Source of the DNA: Pulveribacter suum
Lineage (GTDB): Bacteria; Pseudomonadota; Gammaproteobacteria; Burkholderiales; Burkholderiaceae_C
Direction of reading: 5' to 3'
DNA: 64,000 bases
Assembly: GCF_003013695.1 (NCBI RefSeq)
Contig: NZ_CP027792.1
Location: 3,294,428-3,358,427, forward strand
Shown: piece after piece, positions 37,497-46,014 of the stretch
How the letters are laid out: each line of letters begins with the position of its first letter
Numbering within the stretch: the first letter of the stretch is position 1
The notes under the pieces: generated by a model
Told to the model about the DNA's origin: nothing
The model's database searches: none
The model's input: the letters and a program-made list of their open reading frames with translations, nothing else
Made by a program: the position numbers and the translations under genes

Positions 37497-38621
37497 ATGA
37501 AAGCCTTGCCCCTTCCTCGCATTGCCGCCGCCCTGGCGTGGGCGCTGCTGGCGCTCACCTGGGCCCCGCCCGCACAGGCGCTGCGCATCAAGGAGATCGC
37601 CGCCGTGCAGGGCGTGCGCAGCAACCAGCTGTCGGGCTACGGCCTGGTGGTGGGGCTGGATGGCACGGGCGACCAGTCCACGCAAATGCCTTTCACGGCG
37701 CAGGCCATGAGCAACTACCTGCAGCAGATGGGCATCTCGCTGCCGCCGGGCACCAGCGTGCCGCAGCTGAAAAACGTGGCCACCGTGGTGGTCACGGCCG
37801 AGCTGCCGGCCTTTGCCCAGCCGGGCCAGCACATCGACGTGGCCGTGTCGTCCATCGGCAATGCCAAGTCGCTCAGGGGCGGCACGCTGATCACCACGCC
37901 GCTGCGCGGCGCCGACGGCGAGATCTACGCCCTGGCCCAGGGCAACCTGGTGGTGGGCGGTGCGGGCGCCTCCGCCGGCGGCTCCAAGGTGCAGGTCAAC
38001 CACCTGAGCGCCGGACGCATTCCCGAGGGTGCGCAGGTCGAGCGCAGCGTGCCCACGCCGCTGCACGGCGGCGACACCATCACCCTGGGTTTGAAGGCCT
38101 CGGACTTCCAGGCCGCGCGCAAGGTGGCCCTGGCCATCAATGCCCGCTCCGGCCCCGACACCGCCACCGCCCTGGATGGCCGCACCGTGCAGGTGCGCGC
38201 CCCGCTGGACCCGGGCGCGCGGGTGAACTTCATCGCCGAGCTCGAAGAGCTGCCGCTGCCCGACTCCACCCCTGCGGCCAAGGTGGTCATCAACGCACGC
38301 ACCGGCTCCATCGTGCTCAACCAGGCCGTCACGCTGGGCCCCTGCGCCATCGCGCACGGCAACCTGTCCATCGTCATCAGCAGCACGCCCGTCATCAGCC
38401 AGCCCAACCCGCTGTCGCGCGGGCAGACGGTGGTGGCGCAAAGGAGCGACATCGCCATCCAGGCCGACGCCGGCAAGGTCATGCAGGTGCCCGCCTCGCC
38501 GCAGCTGGCCGACGTGGTGCGCGCGCTCAACACGCTGGGCGCCACGCCGCAGGACCTGCTGGCCATCCTGCAGGCCATCAAGGCCGCCGGCGCGCTCAAT
38601 GCGGAACTGGAGGTGATCTGA
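37497..38621 (+). CDS. flgI: flagellar P-ring protein FlgI
   Basis: The 374-residue protein has a signal peptide (about 1-28, ending APPAQALRIKEIA). The FlgI signature is RIKEIAAVQGVRSNQLSGYG and LVVGLDGTGDQ. It builds the periplasmic P ring around the flagellar rod. It is first of flgI-J-K-L. Upstream lies phhA rather than flgH, so the rest of the flg cluster must be elsewhere or rearranged. No ribosome site is visible, consistent with a leaderless start. Confidence 0.96.
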   Translation: MKALPLPRIAAALAWALLALTWAPPAQALRIKEIAAVQGVRSNQLSGYGLVVGLDGTGDQSTQMPFTAQAMSNYLQQMGISLPPGTSVPQLKNVATVVVTAELPAFAQPGQHIDVAVSSIGNAKSLRGGTLITTPLRGADGEIYALAQGNLVVGGAGASAGGSKVQVNHLSAGRIPEGAQVERSVPTPLHGGDTITLGLKASDFQAARKVALAINARSGPDTATALDGRTVQVRAPLDPGARVNFIAELEELPLPDSTPAAKVVINARTGSIVLNQAVTLGPCAIAHGNLSIVISSTPVISQPNPLSRGQTVVAQRSDIAIQADAGKVMQVPASPQLADVVRALNTLGATPQDLLAILQAIKAAGALNAELEVI

Positions 38622-39580
38622 TGAGCCTGTCCGCTCCCCCTCTCCTGTCCGGCAGCACGGCCGCGCTGGCTTCGCGCCAGGCGCTGGCCGTGGACGGGCG
38701 CTCGCTGTCCCAGCTGAAGGTGCAGGCCGCCGAAGGCGGCGAAGGCCAGCGCACGGCAGTGAAGGAATCGGCCAAGCAGCTGGAATCGCTGTTCATGCGC
38801 GAGCTGATCAAGAGCATGCGCGAGGCGACCATGAAGTCCGGCCTTTTGGACGGCGCCGAGGGCAACCTGGCCAACGACCTGTTCGACCAGCAGCTGTCGG
38901 TGCAGATGGCTGGCCAGCCCGGCGGCCTGGCCGAGGCCATCCAGCGCCAGCTGGCGCGCCAGTTGGGCGGCGAGGGCGACGCGCCCGCGCTGATGCCCGG
39001 CGCCACGCTGCGCATGGACGCGCTGCAGCGGCGCGCGCCGGCCGGGGCCGACGATCCGCGCGCCCCCTCGCCCCAGGGCAAGGACGACTTCGTGCAGGGC
39101 CACCGCGGCGCCGCCGAGGCCGTGGCGCGCGAGAGCGGCATTCCGGCCAGTTTCATGCTGGGCCAGGCCGGGCACGAAACGGGCTGGGGCAAGAGCGAGA
39201 TCCGCCACAAGGACGGCAGCAACTCGTTCAACCTGTTCGGCATCAAGGCCGGGCGCGGCTGGACGGGCAAGGTGGCCGAGATCACCACCACCGAATACAT
39301 CAATGGCCAGGCACGCAAGGTGACCGCCAAGTTCCGCGCCTACGACTCCTATGCCGACTCGTTTCGCGACTACGCCCGCCTGATGACGGAAAACCCGCGC
39401 TACGAAAAGGCCCTGGCCAAGACGCACTCCGCCCAGGCGTGGGCGGCCGAGCTGCAAAAAGCCGGCTATGCCACCGACCCGCAATACGCCAGCAAGCTCA
39501 GCCGGGCCATCCAGAGCACGCTGGCCGTGGCCCGCGTGCCGGCCGCAGGCCAGGCCGCGGCGGGCGGCGTCCAGGCCTGA
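38621..39580 (+). CDS. flgJ: flagellar rod assembly protein/muramidase FlgJ
   Basis: The 319-residue protein has the rod-capping N-terminal domain (about 40-110, SLFMRELIKSMREATMKSGL). A C-terminal glucosaminidase domain follows (about 155-305), with the catalytic Glu in GQAGHETGWGKSE and later FRAYDSYADSFRDYARLM. It caps the growing rod and opens peptidoglycan for it. The start overlaps the flgI stop by one base (TGATG), so the two are coupled. Confidence 0.95.
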   Translation: MSLSAPPLLSGSTAALASRQALAVDGRSLSQLKVQAAEGGEGQRTAVKESAKQLESLFMRELIKSMREATMKSGLLDGAEGNLANDLFDQQLSVQMAGQPGGLAEAIQRQLARQLGGEGDAPALMPGATLRMDALQRRAPAGADDPRAPSPQGKDDFVQGHRGAAEAVARESGIPASFMLGQAGHETGWGKSEIRHKDGSNSFNLFGIKAGRGWTGKVAEITTTEYINGQARKVTAKFRAYDSYADSFRDYARLMTENPRYEKALAKTHSAQAWAAELQKAGYATDPQYASKLSRAIQSTLAVARVPAAGQAAAGGVQA

Positions 39581-39647
39581 AGGCCATGCTCCCTGCCAGC
39601 ACACCCCAGCACACCGCTGAAGCCCCGCACACCGCCCCAGCAGCACC

Positions 39648-41684
39648 ATGAGCCTTCTGAACGTCGGCGCCCGCGCCCTTCTCGCCAACCAGGTGGCCTT
39701 GCAGACCACCGGGCACAACATCGCCAACGTCAGCGTGGCAGGCTACTCGCGCCAGAACGTGGTCATGCAGACCGTGCCCGGCCAGTTCACCGGCGCCGGC
39801 TACATCGGCAAGGGCGTGCAGGTGGCCACCATCCTGCGCAACCACAACGAGCTGCTGACGCGCCAGGCCGCGGCCGCCCAGGCCGTGCAGGCGGCAGACA
39901 CCACGCGCGCCGAGCGCGTCAGCCAGTTGCAGGACGTGTTCAAGGGCGGCACCAGCGGGCTGGGTGCGGCCATCACCGACATGCTCAACTCGCTGGGCGA
40001 CGTGATCAACTCGCCCACCGACATCACGGCGCGCACCGTCTCGCTCACCCGCATGGACGAGATGGCCGCGCGCATGCGCTCCTCGGCCGAGCAGCTGCAG
40101 CAGATCGAGGGCGCGGTGAACGAGCAGCTCAAGACCGACGTGGTGCGCATCAACAGCCTGGCCGGCAGCATTGCCGACGTGAACGAGCAGATCGCCCGCG
40201 TCAAGGGCAATGGCCAGACGCCCAACGACCTGCTGGACCGGCGCGACCAGCTCATCCGCGAGCTCAACCAGTACGTGCAGACCACGCAGATTCCGGCCGA
40301 CGACGGCACGGTGGGCGTGTTCGTGGGCGGCAGCCAGGCGCTGGTGCTGGGCGCCACGGCGGCGCAGCTGTCCATCGACGAGTCGCAGCTGTTTCCCGGC
40401 AGCCGCCAGCAGGGTTTGTACTTCGTGCGGGCTGGCGCGGCGCCCGTGGAGCTGAATGACAGCATGCTGGGCGGCGGCGAAGTGGCCGGCCTGCTGCGCT
40501 TTGCCAACCAGGACCTGGCCGAAGGCCGCAACCTGCTGGGGCGCATGGCGCTGGCCATCGGCACGACCATGAACTACCAGCAAAAGCTGGGCCTGACGCT
40601 GGACGGCCAGCCCGGCAAGGCGCTGTTCGCCCTGCCGGCGCAGGTGACAGGCGCCACGCGCGGCACCTCGCAGGGCCACATCGACCTGGGCAACTCCGCG
40701 GCGCTCTCGCCCACGCAGTTCGCTGCATCGGACTACGAAGTGCGCTTTGCCAACACCGGCTCGGCCGGCCAGGTGGTGCGCCTGTCGGACGGCAAGGCCT
40801 TCGCCTTTGCCGACCTGAACGACCTGCGCAGCCAGAAGATCGACGGCCTGACCTTCGACTTCGACGCGGCCCACCCCCCCACCGCCGGCGAGCGCGTGCT
40901 GTTCCAGCCCTTTGCCGGGGCCGCGGCCAACCTGCAGATGCTGGTGTACTCGCCGCGCGACCTGGCCGCTGCCAACCCGGTCAACGCGGCCATGGGCACG
41001 ACCAACAGCGGCACGCTGCAGCTGGCCGGCCTGAAGGCCACGGGCCTGCAGTGGAATGGCGTCAGCTCGAGCGTGCAGACCACCGGCAGCATCACGGCCC
41101 CGCCCAGCCCGACACCGCCGGCCACGGGCGGCGGCGTCACGCTGACCTTCAACGCCAATGGGGAGTTCAACCTGGGCGGCACCACCGGCACGCCGCTGGA
41201 CATGAACGCCAACCCGCCCGTCCTGCTGGCCGGCCCGCCCTACGCCTATGTGCCAGGCCAGGCCATTCATATCGACGGCTGGTCCATCACGCTGCAGGGC
41301 ACGCCCGCGGACGGGGACACGGTAAAGGTGGGCAACGCGCTGGACCCGCAATACGGCGACATCTACACCCGCAACGCCGGCAACGCCGGCGCCCTGCAGC
41401 AGCTGCGCGACGTGAAGATGTTCGACGAATCGACGCTCGCCGACGGCTACGCCGGCCTGATGGCCCAGGTGGGCACGCGCACGCAAAGCGCCGCCTACGC
41501 GGCCAAGCTGTCGGAATCCATCGCCAGCAACCTGGAGGCCAGCCGCACGGCCGTCTCCGGCGTAAACCTGGACGAGGAAGCCGCCAAGCTGATCCAGTAC
41601 CAGCAGGCCTACCAGGCCTCGGCCAAGATGCTGCAGGTGGCGCAGACCATCTTCGACAACCTGCTGCAGACCATGGGCCGCTGA
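39648..41684 (+). CDS. flgK: flagellar hook-associated protein 1 FlgK
   Basis: The 678-residue protein has the conserved N-terminus LLNVGARALLANQVALQTTG (flagellar rod N-terminal motif). Its C-terminus is VNLDEEAAKLIQYQQAYQAS, both coiled-coil axial segments. A variable middle region (about 330-560), including a Pro/Thr linker SPTPPATGGG, will form outer domains. It joins hook to filament. It lies 67 bp after flgJ and 48 bp before flgL. Confidence 0.95.
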   Translation: MSLLNVGARALLANQVALQTTGHNIANVSVAGYSRQNVVMQTVPGQFTGAGYIGKGVQVATILRNHNELLTRQAAAAQAVQAADTTRAERVSQLQDVFKGGTSGLGAAITDMLNSLGDVINSPTDITARTVSLTRMDEMAARMRSSAEQLQQIEGAVNEQLKTDVVRINSLAGSIADVNEQIARVKGNGQTPNDLLDRRDQLIRELNQYVQTTQIPADDGTVGVFVGGSQALVLGATAAQLSIDESQLFPGSRQQGLYFVRAGAAPVELNDSMLGGGEVAGLLRFANQDLAEGRNLLGRMALAIGTTMNYQQKLGLTLDGQPGKALFALPAQVTGATRGTSQGHIDLGNSAALSPTQFAASDYEVRFANTGSAGQVVRLSDGKAFAFADLNDLRSQKIDGLTFDFDAAHPPTAGERVLFQPFAGAAANLQMLVYSPRDLAAANPVNAAMGTTNSGTLQLAGLKATGLQWNGVSSSVQTTGSITAPPSPTPPATGGGVTLTFNANGEFNLGGTTGTPLDMNANPPVLLAGPPYAYVPGQAIHIDGWSITLQGTPADGDTVKVGNALDPQYGDIYTRNAGNAGALQQLRDVKMFDESTLADGYAGLMAQVGTRTQSAAYAAKLSESIASNLEASRTAVSGVNLDEEAAKLIQYQQAYQASAKMLQVAQTIFDNLLQTMGR

Positions 41685-41732
41685 CGCGCCGCAGCTCCCA
41701 CCTGACGCAACCCTTCTTTCACCGGACCCGAC

Positions 41733-42980
41733 ATGACCAGCAGCTTCTTTCGCGTGAGCACGGCCAACATGTACGACGCCAGCGTGCGCAATCTGGCGAC
41801 GCGCCAAAAGACTCTGGTGGACCTGCAGGAAAACCTCACCTCGGGCAAGCGCGTGGTGCGCGCCAGCGACGACCCCGTGGCCGCCGCACAGGCCGAGCGC
41901 GCGCTCACCCGCATCAACCGCATCCAGAGCGAGCAGCGCGCCCTGGACGTGCAGCGCGGCGCCGTGGCCCTGGCCGAATCCACCCTGGGCGACGCCGTCA
42001 GCCTGGTGCAGGAGATGCGCCAGCTCATCGTGGCCGCCGGCAGCGGCACGCTCAAGAGCGAGGACCGCAAGACCTACGCCAACCAGCTGCAAAGCCTGCG
42101 CGACCAGTTCAGCGAAGTCATCAACCGCAAGGACACCAATGGCGTGCCGCTGTTGGGCGCCCTGGGCAGCGCGCTGCAGGCCTTCGCCGGGCCGGCGCTG
42201 TCGGGCAGCGACTACCGCTTCGACGGCCTGCCGGGCCAGGCGGCCAGCAGCGGCACGGACATCAGCAGCGCGCTGGACGGCCACGCCGCGCTGATGTTCG
42301 ACCCGGTGCGCGACGGCATCTACACCGCCGGCGTGACGCGTGCGGCGGGCAGCTCGCTGGTGACCAGCGCCGTCACCACCAGCAACCGGCAGGCGCTGGC
42401 GGGCGCCGACTACAAAATGTCGATCACCGGCGTGACGGTGGACCCGGTCAACGGCACCACCACGGTCAGCTATGCACTGAGCATGAACGGCGGCACCACC
42501 AGCTCACACACCGCGACCGCGCCCACGGGCCAGCCCATCCCCATTGAAATCAAGCAGGGCACAGACACGGTCATGTCCTTTTCCCTGACCGGCACGCCTG
42601 CCGCGGGCGACGAGGTCAGCATGAAACCCAGCTCCAGCCTGATGGGGACGCTGGACTCGGCCATCCGCGGCATCGCCGGCGCCGGCGACAGCGTCGCCGC
42701 CGCGCAGGCGGTGGGCCAGGCGCTGGCCAACATCGACGCCGGCATGGAGCGGCTGCACAACATGCGCGGCTATGCCGGCGAGCTGCTCAACCGCGCCGAC
42801 CGCATCAGCCACGACCAGGAAGGCCGCGCCCTGCAGCTGGAAGGCGACCGCTCGCGCGCCGAAGACCTGGACATGGTCCGGGGCATCTCCGACTTCCAGA
42901 ACGCCCACGTGGGCTACCAGGCCGCCCTGCAGTCCTACGCGCAGGTGCAAAAGCTCTCGCTGTTCGACTACATGCGCTAG
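41733..42980 (+). CDS. flgL: flagellar hook-associated protein 3 FlgL
   Basis: The 415-residue protein begins MTSSFFRVSTANMYDASVRN and has flagellin-like ends: TLVDLQENLTSGKRVVRASDD and the C-terminal DLDMVRGISDFQNAHVGYQA. It forms the second hook-filament junction ring. It is last of the flagellar genes in this group; the next gene encodes an HDOD protein. Confidence 0.94.
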   Translation: MTSSFFRVSTANMYDASVRNLATRQKTLVDLQENLTSGKRVVRASDDPVAAAQAERALTRINRIQSEQRALDVQRGAVALAESTLGDAVSLVQEMRQLIVAAGSGTLKSEDRKTYANQLQSLRDQFSEVINRKDTNGVPLLGALGSALQAFAGPALSGSDYRFDGLPGQAASSGTDISSALDGHAALMFDPVRDGIYTAGVTRAAGSSLVTSAVTTSNRQALAGADYKMSITGVTVDPVNGTTTVSYALSMNGGTTSSHTATAPTGQPIPIEIKQGTDTVMSFSLTGTPAAGDEVSMKPSSSLMGTLDSAIRGIAGAGDSVAAAQAVGQALANIDAGMERLHNMRGYAGELLNRADRISHDQEGRALQLEGDRSRAEDLDMVRGISDFQNAHVGYQAALQSYAQVQKLSLFDYMR

Positions 42981-43036
42981 GCACCACAATCGCGGCATCG
43001 CGCCTTTTTTCCGCGTCCTGAACCGCTTTCGCCCCC

Positions 43037-44269
43037 ATGGTCCAATCCGTCCTCGGCAGCCTGGTGCTGGGCTACCGCCCCTTGTGGAACGCCGCCCGGC
43101 GCCTGGCTGGCGTGCAGCTGTACGTGCAGCCCGCCGGCGGCGCCCGCGTGGATGCGCCGCACCTGCTGCGCACGCTGCAGGAGCTGTGGACGGCCAGCTC
43201 GCCGCCGCTGCTGCTCAGCCCGCGCTCGCCTCTGCTGGCCGCCGAGCTGCTGGAGCACGCCCCGCGCGGAGCGCCCTGGATCGGGCTGCCCGCCGCCTGG
43301 CTGGACGAGCCGCAGCTGCGCAGCCGCGCCCAGGCTGCCCACGCGCGCGGCCTGCGCCTGGTCTGGCAGGGCGAGCTGGCGCAGCTGCCCGACGCCGACA
43401 CCGCCCTTTTGTTCGACAACAGCCTGCTGCACCTGACCGGCGCCGACGCCGTGCGCGCCCTGCAGTCGGCCAGCGCCGCGGCGCAGCGCGGGGCAGCGGC
43501 GCCGGCCAACCCGCTGATCCACGGGCAGATGTACGACAACGTGGCCAGCCGCGCGCTGCTCACCCACTGCCTGGACGCCAGCGGCGCCCTGGCCGTGGCC
43601 GGCTGGCCCCTGGAGGACGTGCTCTACAGCCTGCGCCACCAGCCCGTGCAGCCGGCGCACGAGGTGGTGCAAAAGCTGCTCAAGGCCATCGATTCGGAAC
43701 AGTCCATCGACCGCTTCGAGGAAATCCTGAGCGAAGACCCGCTGCTGGCCTACCGCTTCCTCACGTACACCAACTCGGCCGCCCTGGGCCTGCGCACGGG
43801 CGTGGACTCGCTGCGCCGCGGGCTGGTCATGATGGGCTACGGCTCGCTGTCGCGCTGGCTGGCCGAGCAGCTGCCGCACAGCGCCACCGAGCCCGACCTG
43901 CGCCCGGTGCGCGAGACCATGGTGCTGCGCGCCCTGGTCACCGAGCACCTGCTGGACGCCGGCGAGGGCAAGGAGCTGCGCCGCGAGGTCTATCTGAGCG
44001 GCCTGCTGTCGCAGATGGACGAGCTGCTGCGCGAGCCGCTGGGCGCCATCCTGCGCCGCCTGCCGCTGTCCGAGCGCGTGTACAACGCCGCCGTGCTGCG
44101 CACCGGCCCCTACGCCCCCAGCCTGGAGATGGCCTGCGCGCTGGAAGAAGGCGACGCACACGCCATCACGGCGCTGTGCGAGATGCACGAGATGTCGCTC
44201 GAATACGTCAACCGCGCCCTGCTGCGCGTGCTGTCCGAGCGCGTGGTGGAACGCCCGGGGCGCGGCTGA
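43037..44269 (+). CDS. HDOD-domain signalling protein with degenerate EAL region
   Basis: The 410-residue protein resembles YuxH-type proteins. The N-terminal 190 residues look like a degraded EAL domain, lacking a clear ExL catalytic motif. Residues about 200-400 form an HDOD domain (SIDRFEEILSEDPLLAYRFLTY, DSLRRGLVMMGYGSLSRWLAEQL). Such proteins are linked to signalling and motility but catalysis is unlikely. It is 57 bp downstream of flgL in the same direction, so a motility role is plausible. It is followed by a palindromic repeat. Confidence 0.78.
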   Translation: MVQSVLGSLVLGYRPLWNAARRLAGVQLYVQPAGGARVDAPHLLRTLQELWTASSPPLLLSPRSPLLAAELLEHAPRGAPWIGLPAAWLDEPQLRSRAQAAHARGLRLVWQGELAQLPDADTALLFDNSLLHLTGADAVRALQSASAAAQRGAAAPANPLIHGQMYDNVASRALLTHCLDASGALAVAGWPLEDVLYSLRHQPVQPAHEVVQKLLKAIDSEQSIDRFEEILSEDPLLAYRFLTYTNSAALGLRTGVDSLRRGLVMMGYGSLSRWLAEQLPHSATEPDLRPVRETMVLRALVTEHLLDAGEGKELRREVYLSGLLSQMDELLREPLGAILRRLPLSERVYNAAVLRTGPYAPSLEMACALEEGDAHAITALCEMHEMSLEYVNRALLRVLSERVVERPGRG

Positions 44270-44288
44270 TGCTCCAGAAGCGTTGAGG

Positions 44289-44344
44289 GCCTTTTTGGCT
44301 TGTAACGCTTGTCCATCAAGCGCTGCAAGCTATGGTTTTAATAG
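44289..44344. repeat. dispersed palindromic repeat after the HDOD gene
   Basis: CTTTTTGGCTTGTAACGCTTG, loop, CAAGCGCTGCAAGCTATGG then TTTTAATAG. With its T-rich flank it may end transcription of the flagellar block. Confidence 0.8.
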
Positions 44345-44423
44345 CAACGACGCCAGCACATGTAACCGCCCTTGCCTATAGTGGCCCGCGCCGCCACTCA
44401 TCCATAACGCAAGGAGATCGCCC

Positions 44424-45896
44424 ATGCCTGCCACCCTGCCCCGCACCCCGCTTTGCGACCTGCTCGGCTGCCGCCTGCCCATCGTGCTGGCCGGCATGGG
44501 CGGGGTGGCGCGCTCGCAGCTGGTGGCCGCGGTCACGCAGGCGGGCGGCTTCGGCTTTCTGGGCATGGTGCGCGAGCCTTTGCAGCTCATCGAGCGCGAG
44601 GTCGCCGCCGTGCGCGCCGCCGGGCACACGCGCTTTGGCGTCAACCTGATTCCGGCCGGCACCGAAGCGGCCCTGCTGGCCTCGCAGATCGACCTGTGCA
44701 TCGCCCTGCAGGTGCCAGTGGTGGGCCTGTTCTGGGACGTGCACGCGCCGACCGTCGAGCGGCTGCGCGCCGCCGGCATCACCGTGGTGCACCAGGTGGG
44801 CTCGGCCCGGCACGCCCTGGCCGCGCAGGCGGCGGGCGCCCATGCGCTGATCGCCCAAGGGGTGGAGGCCGGCGGCCACGTGCACGGCCGCCAGCCGCTG
44901 GCCGAGGTGCTGGGCGAAGTGCTGGCCCTGGCCGAAGTGCCCGTGGCCGCCGCCGGCGGCCTGGCCGACGGCCAGGACGTGGCCCGCGTGCTGGCCGCCG
45001 GCGCCCAGGCCGCCGTGCTGGGAACGGCCTTCATCGCCACCGAGGAGTCCTTCGCCCACGACGTGCACAAGCAGCACCTGCTGGCCGCCCAGGCCGGCGA
45101 CACGGTGCTGACCGAGGCCTTCCACATCAACTGGCCGCCGCACGCGCCGGTGCGCGTGCTGGCCTGCCCGGTCACCCGCGGCGAGCGCGGCGACCCGCAG
45201 GCCAGCGGCCGCACCGTGATCGGCGAAGAAGAAGGCCGGCCCATCTATCTGTTCTCCACTGACTCGCCGCTGCGCTCCATGACCGGCGAGCTGGACGCCA
45301 TGGCGCTGTACGCCGGCTGCGGCGTGGGCAAGGTGGATGCCATCGTGCCGGCCGCCGCGCTGGTGCAGCAGCTGGCGCAGGAGGCCGCCGCCCACCTGGC
45401 GCTGCTGACCGAGCCGCCCGTCGAATACGCCTCGCCCGTGTGCTACGCGCCGCAGTTCGAGCGCGAGCGCGACGACCAACTCGCCGCGCGCCTGAACGAG
45501 CTGCTGGAGGCCGAGCGCGCCGGCGCCCGCATCACGCTGGAGAGCGCCCGGGCGCTGCAGCCGGGCCAGGAAGACCTGCGCCCGCTGATCGAGTCCATCC
45601 ACGACGACGAGGTCAAGTGGTGCGGCATGCTGCTGCGCGCCCTGCGCAGCCTGGGCGTCCAGCCCTCCAGCCGCACGGGAGACTTCTACGAGCGCGCCAT
45701 GGCGGTGCAGGACCTGGGTGAGCGCCTGGCTTTGCTCAACCGCGGCCAGGGCTGGGTGGCGCGCAAGGTGCGCGAGCTGCTGGCCGAGCTGGAGCACGAG
45801 GAGCTGCGGGATGGCCTGCAGGCCATGCTGCAGGGCCACCAGCACCAGCTGGCGCAGGTCAACCGCCGCCTGGGGCTGGACGCGCCGGCACGCTGA
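44424..45896 (+). CDS. nitronate monooxygenase fused to a helical C-terminal domain
   Basis: The 490-residue protein has an N-terminal FMN-dependent nitronate monooxygenase barrel (about 1-345). This part contains LPIVLAGMGGVARSQLVAA, GVEAGGHVHGRQ, VPVAAAGGLADGQDVARVLA and GAQAAVLGTAFIAT. The last 140 residues (from about 350, RDDQLAARLNELLEAERAGA to LAQVNRRLGL) form a ferritin-like helical domain that I recall as DUF6306, not certain. Usual monooxygenases have 320-360 residues, so this is a fusion. It oxidises nitroalkanes; the extra domain could bind metal or a partner. Confidence 0.82.
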   Translation: MPATLPRTPLCDLLGCRLPIVLAGMGGVARSQLVAAVTQAGGFGFLGMVREPLQLIEREVAAVRAAGHTRFGVNLIPAGTEAALLASQIDLCIALQVPVVGLFWDVHAPTVERLRAAGITVVHQVGSARHALAAQAAGAHALIAQGVEAGGHVHGRQPLAEVLGEVLALAEVPVAAAGGLADGQDVARVLAAGAQAAVLGTAFIATEESFAHDVHKQHLLAAQAGDTVLTEAFHINWPPHAPVRVLACPVTRGERGDPQASGRTVIGEEEGRPIYLFSTDSPLRSMTGELDAMALYAGCGVGKVDAIVPAAALVQQLAQEAAAHLALLTEPPVEYASPVCYAPQFERERDDQLAARLNELLEAERAGARITLESARALQPGQEDLRPLIESIHDDEVKWCGMLLRALRSLGVQPSSRTGDFYERAMAVQDLGERLALLNRGQGWVARKVRELLAELEHEELRDGLQAMLQGHQHQLAQVNRRLGLDAPAR

Positions 45897-45914
45897 CGCG
45901 CGCTCGTCACACCA

Positions 45915-46014
45915 GCAGGCGCCGTGGATCCGGCTTTGCCGGTCCGGTGGCGCCGTCTCCCTTCCCAGCGCGTAGCGCGCCAGAGAAGGGAGAAGCCGCG
46001 TAGCGGCTCAGAGG
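45915..46014. repeat. modular hairpin repeat, copy 2
   Basis: Modules in order: GGCGCC...CCGGCTTTGCCGG...GGCGCC, CTCCCTTC...GAAGGGAG, GCCGCGTAGCGGCTCAGAGGG. It lies between the convergent monooxygenase and MocR genes and could terminate both. Confidence 0.65.
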
